A DNA stretch of 64,000 bases from Raphanus sativus (lineage: Eukaryota > Streptophyta > Magnoliopsida > Brassicales > Brassicaceae): positions 48,092,908-48,156,907 of the forward strand of contig NC_079516.1 of assembly GCF_000801105.2 (NCBI RefSeq). The letters are read 5' to 3'. Positions 1 to 9,615 of this stretch are shown piece after piece. Position 1 is the stretch's first letter; each line of letters begins with the position of its first letter. Below the pieces are notes generated by a model. That model was not told the origin of the DNA. It saw nothing but the letters and a program-made list of their open reading frames with translations, and did not search any database. The position numbers were made by a program, and so were the translations under genes.

Positions 1-498
1 TTTAATCTGATCAACAAAAACCTCAAATCCAATCTCAGCCGTCGACTCAATTTTAACGACTTTTCATTCGCTTTTTGTAAGCAAACCAATCAGATCACAG
101 CAGAGAGAGAAACGCGTCGTCTCTCCCCACTTTCCCCCTTTTGATTATCATTATCGGATCACAACAATCTGGAAAACAGAGAGGTTTCCGGATTGTTTCG
201 ATTCTCAAAACTTTTTATTGCTGAATTCGATCAAAAGGGTTTCTCTGTTTACGTTAATCCTTCTCAAAAATCTCAACTTTCCCGAGAAAGTTTGAGAATT
301 TTCTTTTTAATTTCCCGGAGAAACCGTCGCCCAGTGACTACGTAAGTAACGCGTTCTCATCTTCGTTTATTGGATCTCGATCTGGGTTTTGCTTCAAAGC
401 GTTGACTTTTTGCTTTTTTGTTGGTGATCAGGGGTTGTTGCAAATCGTGCTGCTTCAGATTGTTTTTGGAATTTTGGGTGTTTGGTCTGGTCTGTGTT
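1..498 (+). promoter_or_regulatory. 5' region and leader of the small CaaX protein gene
   Basis: This stretch has no coding signal. It looks like promoter plus 5' UTR of the gene starting at 499. A good donor (CGTAAGTAAC, GT at 342) and acceptor (TGATCAG, ending 431) suggest a leader intron at about 342-431. The reading frame is open upstream to 418, but the sequence between 418 and 498 translates to hydrophobic, Cys/Phe-rich residues unlike the acidic protein, so 499 is preferred as the start. Confidence 0.5.
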
Positions 499-1170
499 AT
501 GGATACGAGTTGTGGAGAGGATAAGGAAGCCAATGGGTGTGAGAATGGTGATAGTAAGGCTGTTGTTGTTAGTCTAAAGAGGAGTGAGGTGGAAGATGAG
601 ATATCTGAGGAGGAGGAAGAGGAAAGTGAGTCGCAGTGTTTGTTGCCTCCGAGGAAAGGAGGGATGTCGAGAAGTACTGACAAGATTAGGAGGACTGTCC
701 AGTGGAATGACATCAAAGGAGATAATCTTGCTGAGGTTTTAGTTTATGAACCAAGGTACACAATATAATGGAGTCATGATCTCTGTTTTTTTATTTGAGT
801 TGTCGTTTATTTATTTGGTCTGCCTCTGCTGCTTAGATTAGATGTTAATTAGTAGTTTTTAGGTTGGTACTTGGTTTTGGATTGGTCTTCTTGATCTCTG
901 AGGGGATGTTTGTTTTTGTATTTGATGTAGCATTTCTGTAGGCCTGTTTCTCACATGTGTCATGAACAGTTGTAGAAGTTAGATTACTTGGTGACTTGTT
1001 TTGATGTTCAAGAACTAACTCTATCTCTTAGTCTGTTGGTCTGTTCCCTTTGCAAATGAAAAGCATTTACTTTTATTTCTTACGTCCTGCCTTTTAATCT
1101 TATGTTTTGCAGCGAAGTAAGCGATACAGATGATGATGACTCAGATTCCTGCATCTGCACAATTATGTAA
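499..1170 (+). CDS. Small acidic plant protein with C-terminal CaaX (CTIM) box
   Basis: The CDS is join(499..755,1113..1170), 104 residues. The donor is GT at 756 and the acceptor AG ends at 1112. The splice joins ...VLVYEP to SEVSDTDDDDSDSCICTIM followed by a stop. The protein is acidic (runs of Glu near residues 35-45 and of Asp near the end) with a basic patch (RSTDKIRR) before VQWND. I recognise the tail VQWND...EVLxYEPSxVSDxDDxDSDSCICTIM as a conserved plant family of unknown function. The last four residues, C-T-I-M, form a CaaX box, and Met in the last place normally directs farnesylation. I infer a lipid-anchored, membrane-associated peptide; no enzymatic domain is visible. It lies convergent to the JASON-like gene and is probably the counterpart of a gene next to At2g33410. 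Confidence 0.8.
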
Positions 1171-1723
1171 TCTCCTTCAAAACCCCTCCCACGCAATCAA
1201 CCAAACCATTAACATGGAGTTTTAACAACGAGCTCGTTGGCTTCTTTTCAGCAAACAGTTTTTTTGTGAGGACAGAAGAAACCAACATAACCGAGTGGAC
1301 TTGTTGTGACAAGAAGCCAGTCATCAAACGAGGGAATGTAGACTCAGATAAAAGCTGATATACAAATTACAAATCGTCACAGGAGTGTGAGAGTATATAA
1401 AGATTATATATAGATTACTTGCTTTTATTGTTTTCAACAGAAGCTGCTGATCTTCAAATCCTTTTTGAGTGCTATTTGATTTTTTTAACAGGTTTTGATA
1501 GTATACTTTTCCCTTGTTCTCCCCACCAAATCATATACTCAGATGCACAAAAAAAAACGTTGAAAGATCACAACTTTTATCAAGATTCAGTTGCAAAAAA
1601 CAACCAGTGGGAGAAAAAAAAATCATAATCATATCCTTACACACACAAAGAATCAGAAATGCTATAAAAACAAATAACAAAACACACACACACACACACA
1701 CACACACTGTTTCTTCTCCTCCT
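1171..1723. other. Convergent 3' UTR spacer with CA repeat
   Basis: This spacer lies between two converging genes. It contains AT-rich probable 3' UTR sequence, A-tracts near 1550 and 1613, and the CA dinucleotide repeat listed separately. The short open frames at 1419-1762 have no recognisable homology and run through simple sequence, so I did not call them. Confidence 0.5.
1682..1708. repeat. (CA)n microsatellite
   Basis: About 13 uninterrupted CA/AC dinucleotides, just downstream of the JASON-like stop codon and probably inside its 3' UTR. It could serve as a length-polymorphic marker. Confidence 0.9.
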
Positions 1724-2712
1724 TCACCTCTTCTCTATGTTGGTGATATCCACAATTGGTGATATCCAACTAGAAAGGCTAGTATTGACTATTATCTCCT
1801 TGAGCAGCGGTTTTGCTTGATCATCAGTAACAACAACTCCAGCATTCTCCTTCATTATTAGCTCTTTAACTCTTACTGGCTTTGCTTTAACAGCTTTCCA
1901 CTGTTGCATATTCTCCACTGGATTCAAAAGAGGAGTCACGTCCTTGTTGTCCCCATCTTCTTCATTCTCATCCTCATCCTCATCATCAGCATCATCGTCG
2001 TAGTCGGTTTCATCATCTGTGTAATAGTCTTCATCCTCCAAATCACTCTCACCATAACCCAAATCATCTTCGAAACTATCAACACAGTTGTGGTATCTAT
2101 AGTTCGGAGGATACACTGAACTACTTGTCAGATCAACCGAAGAAGATGCGTTGCTTAGTTCTCCTTTTCCCTCTTCATCATCATCATCGCTGCAATAGTT
2201 CTCATATCTTGAAGGTAGAACTGGTTCAAAGGTTTGTACATTCAAGTCAAATCTAACTCTCTTTCTCGTCTTCTTCGTTCCCTTCTTCTCCTCATTCTCT
2301 GTCTCCACTTCACACCTGACACAGTACCCCACATGTTACAATCCACCAGCTCATGAACTGCTAAACCGGTTTTGGTTTGGCTTTCATAACCGGTTATCAT
2401 CTTTTTTGAGTAAATCCAAATCCATAAAACAGAGTAAAAGGGAAGAAACACTGACCTGAGGTTGGAACACGAAATCTTTTCAGGGTTATCTGAAACAGTA
2501 CTTGCATCTACTGGATCCGAAGAATGTAGAAGCTCATAGCTACAGATTCTCTGCAAGAGGAAAGTGTTTTGATTAGTTCTAAGAATAGAAAGAAAGAAAG
2601 AGTGTTCATTTTGATTAAAGAAGCTTACTTGATGTCGAGGGAGGATCTTCCTGGTGGAGTTTCTGCGTTTTTTGCTGGAAGAGAGACCGAAACACCCCAT
2701 AAAACATCCCAT
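1724..2712 (-). CDS. JASON-like protein (acidic, N-terminal MGCF)
   Basis: The CDS is complement(join(1724..2315,2456..2550,2629..2712)), 256 residues. All three exons join in frame at GT-AG sites. The N-terminus MGCFMGCFGLSSSKKRR followed by RILPR-type sequence, the KRVRFDLNVQTFEP block and the LNPVENMQQWKAVKAKP block match what I recall of the Arabidopsis JASON family. JASON itself controls spindle position in male meiosis II. The middle is a long Asp/Glu-rich stretch (about residues 125-175). Gly2-Cys3 at the start suggests N-myristoylation plus S-acylation. At 256 residues it is shorter than JASON, so it is probably a paralogue. A Ty1/copia element separates the ATG from most of the 5' UTR and promoter, 13 bp upstream. 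Confidence 0.72.
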
Positions 2713-2725
2713 TGGGATTGGTGTT

Positions 2726-3072
2726 TATGAATGTTTAGAGAAAGTTGAGTTTTCTTTGAATCGATTATTATTTTCCTTGTCTTTTACAAATGAGTTACAC
2801 AATGTTTATATACACGATGATAGAAGGATCTAGGTTGTGCCTAATCTTATCCTTAAGCAATAGCTGTAAAGTAACTTTAAACCTCCATGACAGTCTGTAA
2901 TATCTTGAATCTGTTAGGATCAGTGGCGTGACTTGCTTTTCCCTTAACGTCTTCTTTGTTTCTTTGAACAGGTACGGAGCTAGGAGAAGACTGAGTTGTC
3001 GTGACTTGAAGATTGGAGTTGGGTATTGATGATGGGCCTGAGCTTGTGGGCTTAGTTCTGTTATCCTCAACA
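2726..3072 (-). repeat. 3' LTR of the copia element
   Basis: Direct repeat of 6396-6742, with no mismatch seen. In element orientation it starts TGTTGAGGATAACAG and ends CATTCATA. The last 65 or so codons of the pol frame lie inside this LTR. It sits just 13 bp before the JASON-like ATG and could contribute the new 5' UTR or promoter of that gene. Confidence 0.95.
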
Positions 3073-6000
3073 ATCCCCCTCAAACTCGGAGTGGGTGGCC
3101 CATCGACGCCGAGTTTGCTTCGAAGCTCAATGAAAGGAACGCGAGGTAGTGGTTTCGTGAAGATATCGGCGATCTGTTGCGACGCCGGGATGTGCTGAGT
3201 TTCGACAAGACCCAGGGCAACTTGCTCGCGGATGTAGTGGAAGTCCGTATCAAAGTGCTTCGATCGGCTGTGGAGTGCAGGATTAGCACTGAGATACACG
3301 GCGGAGAGGTTGTCACAGTGGAGAATCGTCGGACGATACTGAGGGATGTTGAGATCGCGGAGGAGCGCAGACAGCCATGCAAGCTCCTGAGCAGCGGAAG
3401 TGAGAGCTCGATACTCAGCTTCGGTCGACGATTTCGCAACCGTGGGCTGACGCTTTGCCGACCAAGAAATCAGATTCTGACCGAGAAATGTACAGAGTCC
3501 AGTCGTCGATCGCCGTGTTTCCTTGCAACCCGCCCAATCGCTATCACTGTAAGCATTCAGAACCAACAATTGATCTTTTCTGATGTGAAGACCCAGATTA
3601 ATCGTTCCTTTGATGTATCGCAGGATACGTTTCAGAAGGCCAAAATCAGTCATCGTCGGAGCATGCATACGCTGACAGATGAAGTTGACTGCATATTGAA
3701 TGTCGGGTCGCGTGATGGTGAGGTACTGGAGCTTCCCGGCAAGGCTCCGGAAGTAGGTGGGCTCAGGAAACAGAGTAAGATCGACGTTATCAATCCGTTG
3801 AGGAAGAGGAGTAGGCATCGGGTTACACTGAGACATATGCGCCTGATGCAGTATGTCTGCAGCATACGCTGATTGGTGAAGAAACAGAGAGTCATCCCGA
3901 GTGATGATCTCGATGCCCAAGAAGTACTTCGGGGTGCCAAGGTCTTTCATGAGGAACCTCGCGTTGAGAGCAGACAACAGCTCAGTGATGAGGGTATCAT
4001 CACTTCCGGTAAGTAGTATGTCATCAACGTAGAGGAGGAGAACCATAGTCTTGTTATCTCGGTGATAAGTAAAGAGTGATGGGTCTGATTTGCTGCAGGT
4101 GAAGCCTTGTTCAAGAAGGAAGTTGCTAAAGGTGTTGAACCAAGCTCTAGGGGCCTGTTTAAGGCCGTATAGAGCCTTGGTTAGTTTACAAACGTGGTGA
4201 GGTCTCTTGGGGTCAACAAAGCCAGGCGGTTGTGTCATGAACACTGGCTCGTCTAGTTCACCATGAAGAAACGCGTTGGAGACATCTAACTGTCGGATTT
4301 TCCAACCCTTAGCAACCGCAACATCAAGAACCATCCTTATAGTAGCAGTGCGCACAACTGGACTGAACGTCTCGAGGTAATCCCAACCTTCCTCTTGATC
4401 ATATCCTTTAGCTACTAACCTCGACTTGAATTTCTTTATAGTGCCATCCGGATTAAACTGAATTTTGAAGATCCAACGGCAGCCCAAGATATTCATCTCT
4501 GCAGTTGGTTCCACCAAAGTCCAGGTGCGCAGCAGATGAATATTAGTCATCTCATCTGAGACTGAAGCATTCCAATGCGGGTGTTTTAAGGCAGCAGCAA
4601 TGGTTTTAGGTTCTTCAGTATCATACCGAGAGGCAAGTAATGCATAACGTGTGTTAGGCTTGTGTATTCCTGCCTTTGATCGCGTTGTCATCGGGTGGTT
4701 ATTGTTCTCAGGTGCTGCGGGGGCCGGAGGCGCTTGTTGGGGAACCGGTATGACTTGCGGAGGTTGAGGAGGTTGTAGAGGGGCAAGCGGTGGGACAAGA
4801 GGAGGTACCAAGGCTCGCGATATCTGCGTTGGTGGAGATACGGGTGGCTGTAGCTGAGGGGATGACAACTGCCATGCTCTGAGCAATGGCGAATCATAAC
4901 TAGGCACCAAGTGTTTATACTGACCTGTGAAAGGTAAGGCTTCTTCATCAAACACAACATGCCTAGATATGTAGACTCTCCCAGTTGTAGGATGTAGACA
5001 TCTGTACCCTTTATACTGACTTCCATAGCCTAGAAAGACACACTGTAGAGATCTTGGTTCCAGTTTGTGAGTAGATACATCTCGAAGGCAGGGATAGCAA
5101 GCAGACCCGAAGACTCTTAGCATAGAGTAGTCAGGTTTGCTGTGGAATAGGATCTCATGAGGGCTCTTATTATGCAGGGGAGTTGAAGGTAACATGTTGA
5201 CGACGTAGTTCGCAGTGCTGAACGCTTCAACCCAATGCTTGAGAGGAACCCTGCTATGGAACAACATAGATAGCCCCAGTTCTACTAGATGCCGATGTTT
5301 CCTTTCAGCTGTGCCATTTTGCTGAGGGGTGTGCGGGCAGCTTAGGATGTGACGAATGCCATGTTGACTGAGGTGAGTTGCAAACGCTTTATTAACGAAT
5401 TCTCCCCCACCATCGCTCTGGAACACTTTTATTTTTCTAGATAGTTGATTCTCCACCAGTTTTTGGAATCCAATAAATACTGAACAGAACTCCGACTTGG
5501 CTTTTAACGGGTAGAACCATGTGTAGCGAGAAAATTCATCGATAAACACTGCGTAGTATTTGAAACCTTGATTGGATACAACTGGTGAAGGTCCCCAAAG
5601 ATCACAATGGATTCGATCTAGGGGACTTGAAACTATAGAACTAGAATGAAAAAACTGTAGCCTTGAGCTCTTCCCCATCTGGCAAGGCTCACAGACGGAG
5701 GGGGTTGTCTTCTTATTGATAGAGATTTCCTTGCTGTTTTGTAGGAGTCGGAGAATGCTGGAGTTTGCGTGACCCAACCGATGATGCCAAATACTGTCTG
5801 AGGTAGCTCGCTGTCGATTTGAGAAGAACGCTTCATCACCAGTAGACTCCAACACATACAGGTTCTTACGCCTGTTTCCCTTGGACACCACCTTCTGAGT
5901 GGTGAGATCAATCACACAAACTTTCTTAGCATCAAAAAAGACTCCACAAGGGTAGTCATCACACAACTTGGATACTGACAATAGAGATTTTTGTATCGCA

Positions 6001-6206
6001 GGGCAGACCAAGACATCAGTTAGAGGGATAATACCTGCGGGTGATGCAAGGGTTGTAGATCCAGTGTGTGTGACCGGGAGATAGGTACCGTCAGCTACCA
6101 TCACCGTGTCGTTACCTTCATAAGGTGCAGCTGACTGGAGGTGATTGGGGTTCGCAGTGATGTGAGCAGCTGACGGTGCGGGTTTGCGGCGGCTGAGTTG
6201 TAGCAC
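2877..6206 (-). CDS. pol: Copia pol polyprotein (integrase, reverse transcriptase, RNase H)
   Basis: An open frame of about 1109 codons. In order it holds a protease remnant (AHITANP...), a GAG-pre-integrase/zinc-binding region (WHHRLGH, CEPCQMGK), the integrase core (CDLWGP, QSDGGGEF, NGTAERKH, giving D, D, E), reverse transcriptase (LDVSNAFLHG, LYVDDILLTG) and RNase H (YSDSDWAG, SSTEAEYRAL). The frame opens at a GTG, not an ATG, because its natural 5' part is missing. The protease D-[ST]-G-A motif is not present: the deletion junction falls about where the catalytic Asp should be. The C-terminus extends about 65 residues into the 3' LTR. Without gag and an active protease the product is unlikely to act in cis. 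Confidence 0.92.
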   Translation of the reverse strand: MLQLSRRKPAPSAAHITANPNHLQSAAPYEGNDTVMVADGTYLPVTHTGSTTLASPAGIIPLTDVLVCPAIQKSLLSVSKLCDDYPCGVFFDAKKVCVIDLTTQKVVSKGNRRKNLYVLESTGDEAFFSNRQRATSDSIWHHRLGHANSSILRLLQNSKEISINKKTTPSVCEPCQMGKSSRLQFFHSSSIVSSPLDRIHCDLWGPSPVVSNQGFKYYAVFIDEFSRYTWFYPLKAKSEFCSVFIGFQKLVENQLSRKIKVFQSDGGGEFVNKAFATHLSQHGIRHILSCPHTPQQNGTAERKHRHLVELGLSMLFHSRVPLKHWVEAFSTANYVVNMLPSTPLHNKSPHEILFHSKPDYSMLRVFGSACYPCLRDVSTHKLEPRSLQCVFLGYGSQYKGYRCLHPTTGRVYISRHVVFDEEALPFTGQYKHLVPSYDSPLLRAWQLSSPQLQPPVSPPTQISRALVPPLVPPLAPLQPPQPPQVIPVPQQAPPAPAAPENNNHPMTTRSKAGIHKPNTRYALLASRYDTEEPKTIAAALKHPHWNASVSDEMTNIHLLRTWTLVEPTAEMNILGCRWIFKIQFNPDGTIKKFKSRLVAKGYDQEEGWDYLETFSPVVRTATIRMVLDVAVAKGWKIRQLDVSNAFLHGELDEPVFMTQPPGFVDPKRPHHVCKLTKALYGLKQAPRAWFNTFSNFLLEQGFTCSKSDPSLFTYHRDNKTMVLLLYVDDILLTGSDDTLITELLSALNARFLMKDLGTPKYFLGIEIITRDDSLFLHQSAYAADILHQAHMSQCNPMPTPLPQRIDNVDLTLFPEPTYFRSLAGKLQYLTITRPDIQYAVNFICQRMHAPTMTDFGLLKRILRYIKGTINLGLHIRKDQLLVLNAYSDSDWAGCKETRRSTTGLCTFLGQNLISWSAKRQPTVAKSSTEAEYRALTSAAQELAWLSALLRDLNIPQYRPTILHCDNLSAVYLSANPALHSRSKHFDTDFHYIREQVALGLVETQHIPASQQIADIFTKPLPRVPFIELRSKLGVDGPPTPSLRGIVEDNRTKPTSSGPSSIPNSNLQVTTTQSSPSSVPVQRNKEDVKGKASHATDPNRFKILQTVMEV

Positions 6207-6357
6207 CGTTAATGAAGCCGAGGAGCTTCTGACTGGAGAGCAGGGACTCTATCTGCGTCTTCCATAGCAGGTAATTACTATCTGTAAGTTTGAGTGTAAC
6301 ACAACTTAGGACATGGACATTAGAAGGAAAAGGATAGGGATTTGCTGGATCGGCCAT
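6118..6357 (-). pseudogene. gag: Copia gag remnant (N-terminal part only)
   Basis: An ATG at 6357, 38 bp inside the 5' LTR boundary, opens a frame starting MADPANPYPF with the typical copia gag segment LTDSNYLLWKTQIESLLSSQ and GFINGA. After about residue 55 the sequence changes to protease/pol DNA in a different frame. The rest of gag, including the zinc knuckle, has been deleted. The junction appears to lie near 6170-6190. Confidence 0.85.
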
Positions 6358-6395
6358 TGTGAAAACCTGTTAAGGCAACAATGGCTCTGATACCA

Positions 6396-6742
6396 TATGA
6401 ATGTTTAGAGAAAGTTGAGTTTTCTTTGAATCGATTATTATTTTCCTTGTCTTTTACAAATGAGTTACACAATGTTTATATACACGATGATAGAAGGATC
6501 TAGGTTGTGCCTAATCTTATCCTTAAGCAATAGCTGTAAAGTAACTTTAAACCTCCATGACAGTCTGTAATATCTTGAATCTGTTAGGATCAGTGGCGTG
6601 ACTTGCTTTTCCCTTAACGTCTTCTTTGTTTCTTTGAACAGGTACGGAGCTAGGAGAAGACTGAGTTGTCGTGACTTGAAGATTGGAGTTGGGTATTGAT
6701 GATGGGCCTGAGCTTGTGGGCTTAGTTCTGTTATCCTCAACA
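6396..6742 (-). repeat. 5' LTR of the copia element
   Basis: Partner of the LTR at 2726-3072 and identical to it by eye over all 347 bp. The primer-binding site abuts it at 6379-6395. The 5-bp duplication GTGTT follows at 6743-6747. Confidence 0.95.
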
Positions 6743-7518
6743 GTGTTGTGATGTTTCTTCTCTGTTTCGGTTTTGATTCTTGAGAGTGAGAGGAAGAAAC
6801 AGAGATGGGTTTGTTTGTGGTTTTATTTAATGTTGATGTGTTTGAATAGAAATAGGAACGTTGGGGATTTCATAAAAGATGATAGTGACGGTAGCTTCAC
6901 GGAGTTTATGTCCTCGTTTAAATTTTTATTTTTTTTGTTTAAGAAGAAAAAGACAAAAACAGTTATTACAGCCCTTTTTTATACTTCAAACAAAATTTTA
7001 ACTAGTTTTTTTCTTTCTATTTAGTTGTTTATGTAACTACTGATTGTTCTGTCCTGAAATCAAATTTTAAGATTTTTGGTTATTTTATATCAAAAGTGGT
7101 TTAAACACGAGCCACAAAATAGTGAATCATTTTAGATGATCACTAAACTACTGAAATAAAAATATCATTATTTTTAGGTCGAATCCCACTAAATCTTATG
7201 ACTGGTTTTGGTTGTCGACAATATTTAGAACCGGTATTTAACATAGCGAGATGTTTTTTGGGCTTAATGTTTACAAGCCATTTTTTAAGTTTGGTCTCTT
7301 TCACTCTCTTTTAGCCCAATGGGCCGCTACTACTTTCCAAATCTGTTTCTTCCTCTCTTCTCTCTCTCTCTCACACCCGATTTCACGATCCGAAACCCTA
7401 AATTTCTCGGGACACTACCTCCTTTCCTCTTCTTCACCGGGAGGGATTTAATCGGAGCCGAGTCTAGGGCTTTTCATTTTTGGGTATAACGAGAGCGTGG
7501 AGTGAGACAGCCTAATCA
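6743..7518. promoter_or_regulatory. Divergent promoter region: displaced JASON-like 5' UTR and RBGD2-like promoter
   Basis: The first ~60 bp are the part of the JASON-like 5' UTR pushed 4 kb from its ATG by the copia insertion. Further right is the promoter of the hnRNP gene. It contains site II-type motifs (AGCCCA and TGGGCC around 7313-7326), a pyrimidine-rich CT stretch at 7350-7375 and a telo-box AAACCCTAAA near 7391. This combination is typical of highly expressed, proliferation-linked plant genes for translation and RNA handling. Confidence 0.6.
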
Positions 7519-8828
7519 ATGGAATCAGATCAGGGAAAGCTCTTTATCGGCGGCATTTCGTGGGAAACCGACGAGAACCTTCTGAGAGAGTACTTCAGCA
7601 ATTTCGGAGAGGTTTCACAGGTGACTGTCATGCGAGACAAAGCTACAGGTCGTCCCAGAGGATTCGGATTCGTCGCGTTCTCCGATCCCGCCGTTATCGA
7701 TAGAGTTCTTCAGGACAAGCACCATATCGACAATAGAGATGTAAAAAAGTTCAAAACTTTCTTCTAGTGGGCTGTTTAAAAATTGAAGCTTTAAATCTTT
7801 TTTTATTGTTGTGGTGTGTGATGTGTGGTTTTTTTTTAAATTCGTATTAGGTTGATGTGAAGAGAGCAATGTCTAGAGACGAGCAGAGTCCTGCAGGGAG
7901 ACAAGGGAGTTTTAATGGTAATAGGAGTTTTGATAGTGGTGGTGGTGGTGCTAACGTTAGGACCAAGAAGATATTTGTTGGTGGTTTGCCTCCTGCTTTG
8001 ACGTCAGATGAGTTTAGAGCTTACTTCGAGACTTACGGCCCTGTGAGCGATGCGGTCATTATGATTGACCAGGCTACACAACGTCCTAGAGGGTTTGGGT
8101 TTGTTTCGTTCGACTCTGAGGATTCGGTTGACCTTGTTTTGCACAAGACTTTCCATGATTTGAGCGGTAAGCAAGTGGAAGTTAAAAGAGCTCTTCCTAA
8201 AGACGCTAACCCTGGGATAGCCAGCGGTGGTGGTGGTGGTCGTGGTAGTAGTGGTGGTTTCCCGGGATATGGTGGAAGTGGCTACGAGGGTCGTGTTGAT
8301 TCCAGTAGATATATGCAGCCTCAAAACGCGGGAAGTGGTTATCCTCCTTATGGTGCTGCTTCTGGGTATGGTACTGGTTATGGTTATGGAAGCAACGGTG
8401 TAGGTTATGGGGGTTTTGGAGGGTATGGGAATCCATCTGGCGCGCCTTACGGGAATCCTGGTGGCCCTGGAGCTGGGTTTGGAAGTGGTCCGAGACCTTC
8501 ATGGGAAGGTCAAGCACCATCGGGCTACGGTAACAACGTGGGATATGGAAATGCTGCTGCTGCTCCTGCTCCTTGGGGTGGTTCTGGTTCAGGTTCAGCA
8601 GTGATGGGTCAAGGAGGTGCTGCGTCTGCAGGTTATGGCAGTCAGGGTTATGGCTACGGTGGAAATGATTCCTCTTATGGAGCACAACCTGGTTATGGTG
8701 CTGTCGGGGGGCGTCCTAACAGCCATGGCGGAGGCTATGCTGATGTTCCAGATGGCTATGGGAATCATCAAGGGAACGGGCAAGCTGGATATGGTGGAGG
8801 TTATGGTAGACAGGCTCAACAGCAGTGA
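7519..8828 (+). CDS. RBGD2: hnRNP A/B-like protein with two RRMs and Gly-rich tail (RBGD2-like)
   Basis: The CDS is join(7519..7740,7851..8828), 399 residues. RRM1 covers about residues 6-80 (RNP2 LFIGGI, RNP1 RGFGFVAF at 47-54). RRM2 covers about 114-190 (RNP2 IFVGGL, RNP1 RGFGFVSF). From about residue 200 the protein is a low-complexity Gly/Tyr/Ser/Asn tail that ends in Gln. Such proteins bind single-stranded RNA in the nucleus and often shuttle; the tail favours condensation and nuclear import. The sequence closely matches what I recall of Arabidopsis At2g33410. The intron splits RRM1 after DNRD. The mono-codon runs in the tail create long shadow frames on both strands, which I ignored. 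Confidence 0.92.
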
Positions 8829-9615
8829 TTGGTGGAATAAAGTCTACTGCAGTGGTGGTTTTGTCCCTGACCTTTGGAACCACCTCTCTCCGCTGTAACG
8901 ATGCGGTTTTGGTCAGGAGGTCCAGGGAGGTCGACATGCGCGCTGGATTATCTATTTTGTGATATTTTTTTAATAAGTTGTTTTCATGCACTCTGTATTT
9001 CCTATGAAGTTTTGCGTGCTTATTTTATATTGTTTAACAATAACTCCTCCAGATTATCATTTTTTTTGTTTGTATTCATTCTTTTGAATTTTCTATTATG
9101 ATGCTTGCTTTCAGTTTCTGCTTTGGTGTGGAATGTGATCTAAGAAAAGTGACCTTAGCTGTTTATATACAACTTCAGATTCCATATAGCTATTCTCTTC
9201 CATGTCTGCGCAAGTGTTCAAGAGGAGAGAACAATGACTATTATAGTTTGCATGAGGCCAAAAAAGGAAACTTCCGCAGTCCCATGATCTTGTGTCGTAT
9301 GCAGAGAGAGCTACAACTTGTTTAGAATATGGAAAAGGTTGGATGTTGGGATGGGCATAATCCTTCTTGTTTTAACAGAAGACCCTGACTCAACTAATCT
9401 GTTTGGTCGCTTTTAAACAGAAGAGTCGGGGAAGGTTGTTTTATTAGTTAAGATTTTTATTAGATTTTGATTTAATGGGCCTTAAGCTCAATTTCTGAGA
9501 AGCCCATATATTATTTTCGTAAATAAAGAAAACCAAAATGAATTAATCAGCCAAAAACCCTATCCACAGTCCACACTAAAACCTCCATTTCTTCCTATCT
9601 CGCCTACCTACTACA
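8829..9615 (+). other. hnRNP 3' UTR and MORF2 promoter
   Basis: The first few hundred bases are likely 3' UTR of the hnRNP gene (T-rich with several AATAA-like signals). Before the MORF2 ATG are TGGGCC (about 9477), AGCCCA (about 9501) and AAAACCCTATCC (about 9554), again a site II/telo-box promoter. The frame at 9098-9325 has no recognisable homology. Confidence 0.45.

Larger units (their letters stand above)
2726..6742 (-). mobile_element. Ty1/copia LTR retrotransposon, gag-deleted, identical LTRs
   Basis: A 4017-bp element on the minus strand. It is flanked by a 5-bp target duplication, GTGTT at 2721-2725 and 6743-6747. Each LTR is 347 bp and I see no difference between them, so the insertion is very recent. 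Next to the 5' LTR is the primer-binding site TGGTATCAGAGCCATTG (sense), complementary to initiator tRNA-Met and typical of plant copia. Next to the 3' LTR is a polypurine tract GAGTTTGAGGGGGAT (about 3073-3087). The pol frame is open, but most of gag and the start of protease are deleted, so movement would need gag from another copy. The element lies in the 5' UTR of the JASON-like gene in the same orientation. Confidence 0.96.

Noticed and set aside
418..498. In-frame extension upstream of the CaaX protein
   Set aside because: Starts with TTG, lies partly in a probable UTR intron, and is hydrophobic unlike the rest; the ATG at 499 fits better.
8004..8898. Several long frames opposite or shifted within the hnRNP gene (His-rich, Thr-rich)
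   Set aside because: Shadows of the GGT/TAT-rich coding sequence for the Gly/Tyr tail; no independent homology.
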